DNA of 5,786 nt, taken from positions 1-5,786 of the forward strand of contig CAMWQK010000066.1 in assembly GCA_947176445.1 (NCBI GenBank). The letters run 5' to 3'. Position 1 is the stretch's first letter. Each line of letters begins with the position of its first letter. Positions 5,598-5,786 of the stretch are shown one piece after another. The position numbers and the translations under genes were made by a program. This DNA is from an uncultured Clostridia bacterium (GTDB lineage: Bacteria > Bacillota > Clostridia > Christensenellales > Borkfalkiaceae). The notes under the pieces were generated by a model, which ran no database searches, was not told where the DNA came from, and was given only the letters and a program-made list of their open reading frames with translations.

Positions 5598-5702
5598 CAT
5601 TCCTACAAAATTTGCACGAAAATGTGAATAGCGAGCGGAAATTTTTTTCCTGAACGGCTCGGAAATCGCACGGATTTTGTCAATTCATGTTGTCGATTTT
5701 TG

Positions 5703-5732
5703 TTGACAGAAATGCGTCCGTTTTGCTATAAT
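5703..5732 (+). promoter_or_regulatory. Strong sigma-A promoter for the right-edge gene
   Basis: A consensus TTGACA (5703-5708), an 18-bp spacer and a consensus TATAAT (5727-5732) with TGC extension (5724-5726). The predicted start is near 5739, about 25 bases before the ATG at 5764. Confidence 0.88.
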
Positions 5733-5763
5733 TGCAGATATACGGAAAACGGAGACAAAATAT

Positions 5764-5786
5764 ATGACGCAATATCTCAACGATGC
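5764..5786 (+). CDS. Start of an unidentified gene (cut by window edge)
   Basis: Only the first codons, MTQYLND and two further bases, are visible. The start is supported by GGAG at 5751-5754, nine bases upstream, and by the strong promoter before it. The product cannot be identified from seven residues. It diverges from the radC operon with a spacing of about 230 bases. Confidence 0.7.

Overview
The window reads as chromosomal DNA of a Gram-positive, Clostridia-like bacterium of moderate GC. This is inferred from strong Shine-Dalgarno sites, sigma-A promoters with extended -10 elements, stem-plus-U-tract terminators, a DUF975 membrane protein (a family seen mostly in Firmicutes) and a RadC that starts MHEGHRQR. 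The species cannot be named from the sequence alone.

Layout, left to right. (1) Positions 1 to about 197, minus strand: the 5' half of the RNase P RNA gene (rnpB), cut by the window edge. (2) Divergent from it, 301-1713 plus strand: a complete pyruvate kinase (pyk), closed by a strong terminator at 1731-1770. (3) An AT-richer two-gene cassette follows. A DUF975 multi-pass membrane protein (1769-2383, minus) and a 72-residue XRE-type repressor (2490-2708, plus) diverge from a 106-bp control region. That region carries two palindromic operators plus a partial one. The first two sit in the promoter spacer and the leader of the membrane gene. The repressor's -10 box lies so close to its ATG that a leaderless mRNA is expected. 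(4) A second terminator (2707-2747) has nearly the same stem as the pyk terminator, so the cassette is bracketed by twin terminators. (5) Positions 2748-2966 hold no gene but are almost wholly folded: two hairpins and a large three-way-junction palindrome. (6) 2967-5535, minus strand: an operon radC - sensor histidine kinase - NarL-type response regulator, in which each gene pair overlaps by four bases (ATGA). (7) At the right edge a strong promoter and ribosome binding site start a plus-strand gene of which only seven codons plus two bases are visible.

How the parts work together. rnpB and pyk are housekeeping genes fired from one short divergent promoter region. The XRE protein most likely represses the DUF975 gene and probably itself through the GTACGTTA-type sites. 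The kinase and regulator form a complete two-component pair with an intramembrane-type sensor. Their co-translation with RadC is unusual, and no target gene for the regulator is visible here. Most worth following up are the three-way-junction element after the two-component operon and the repressor/operator/leaderless arrangement at 2384-2490. No CRISPR array, transposase, tRNA or obvious defence gene was found.
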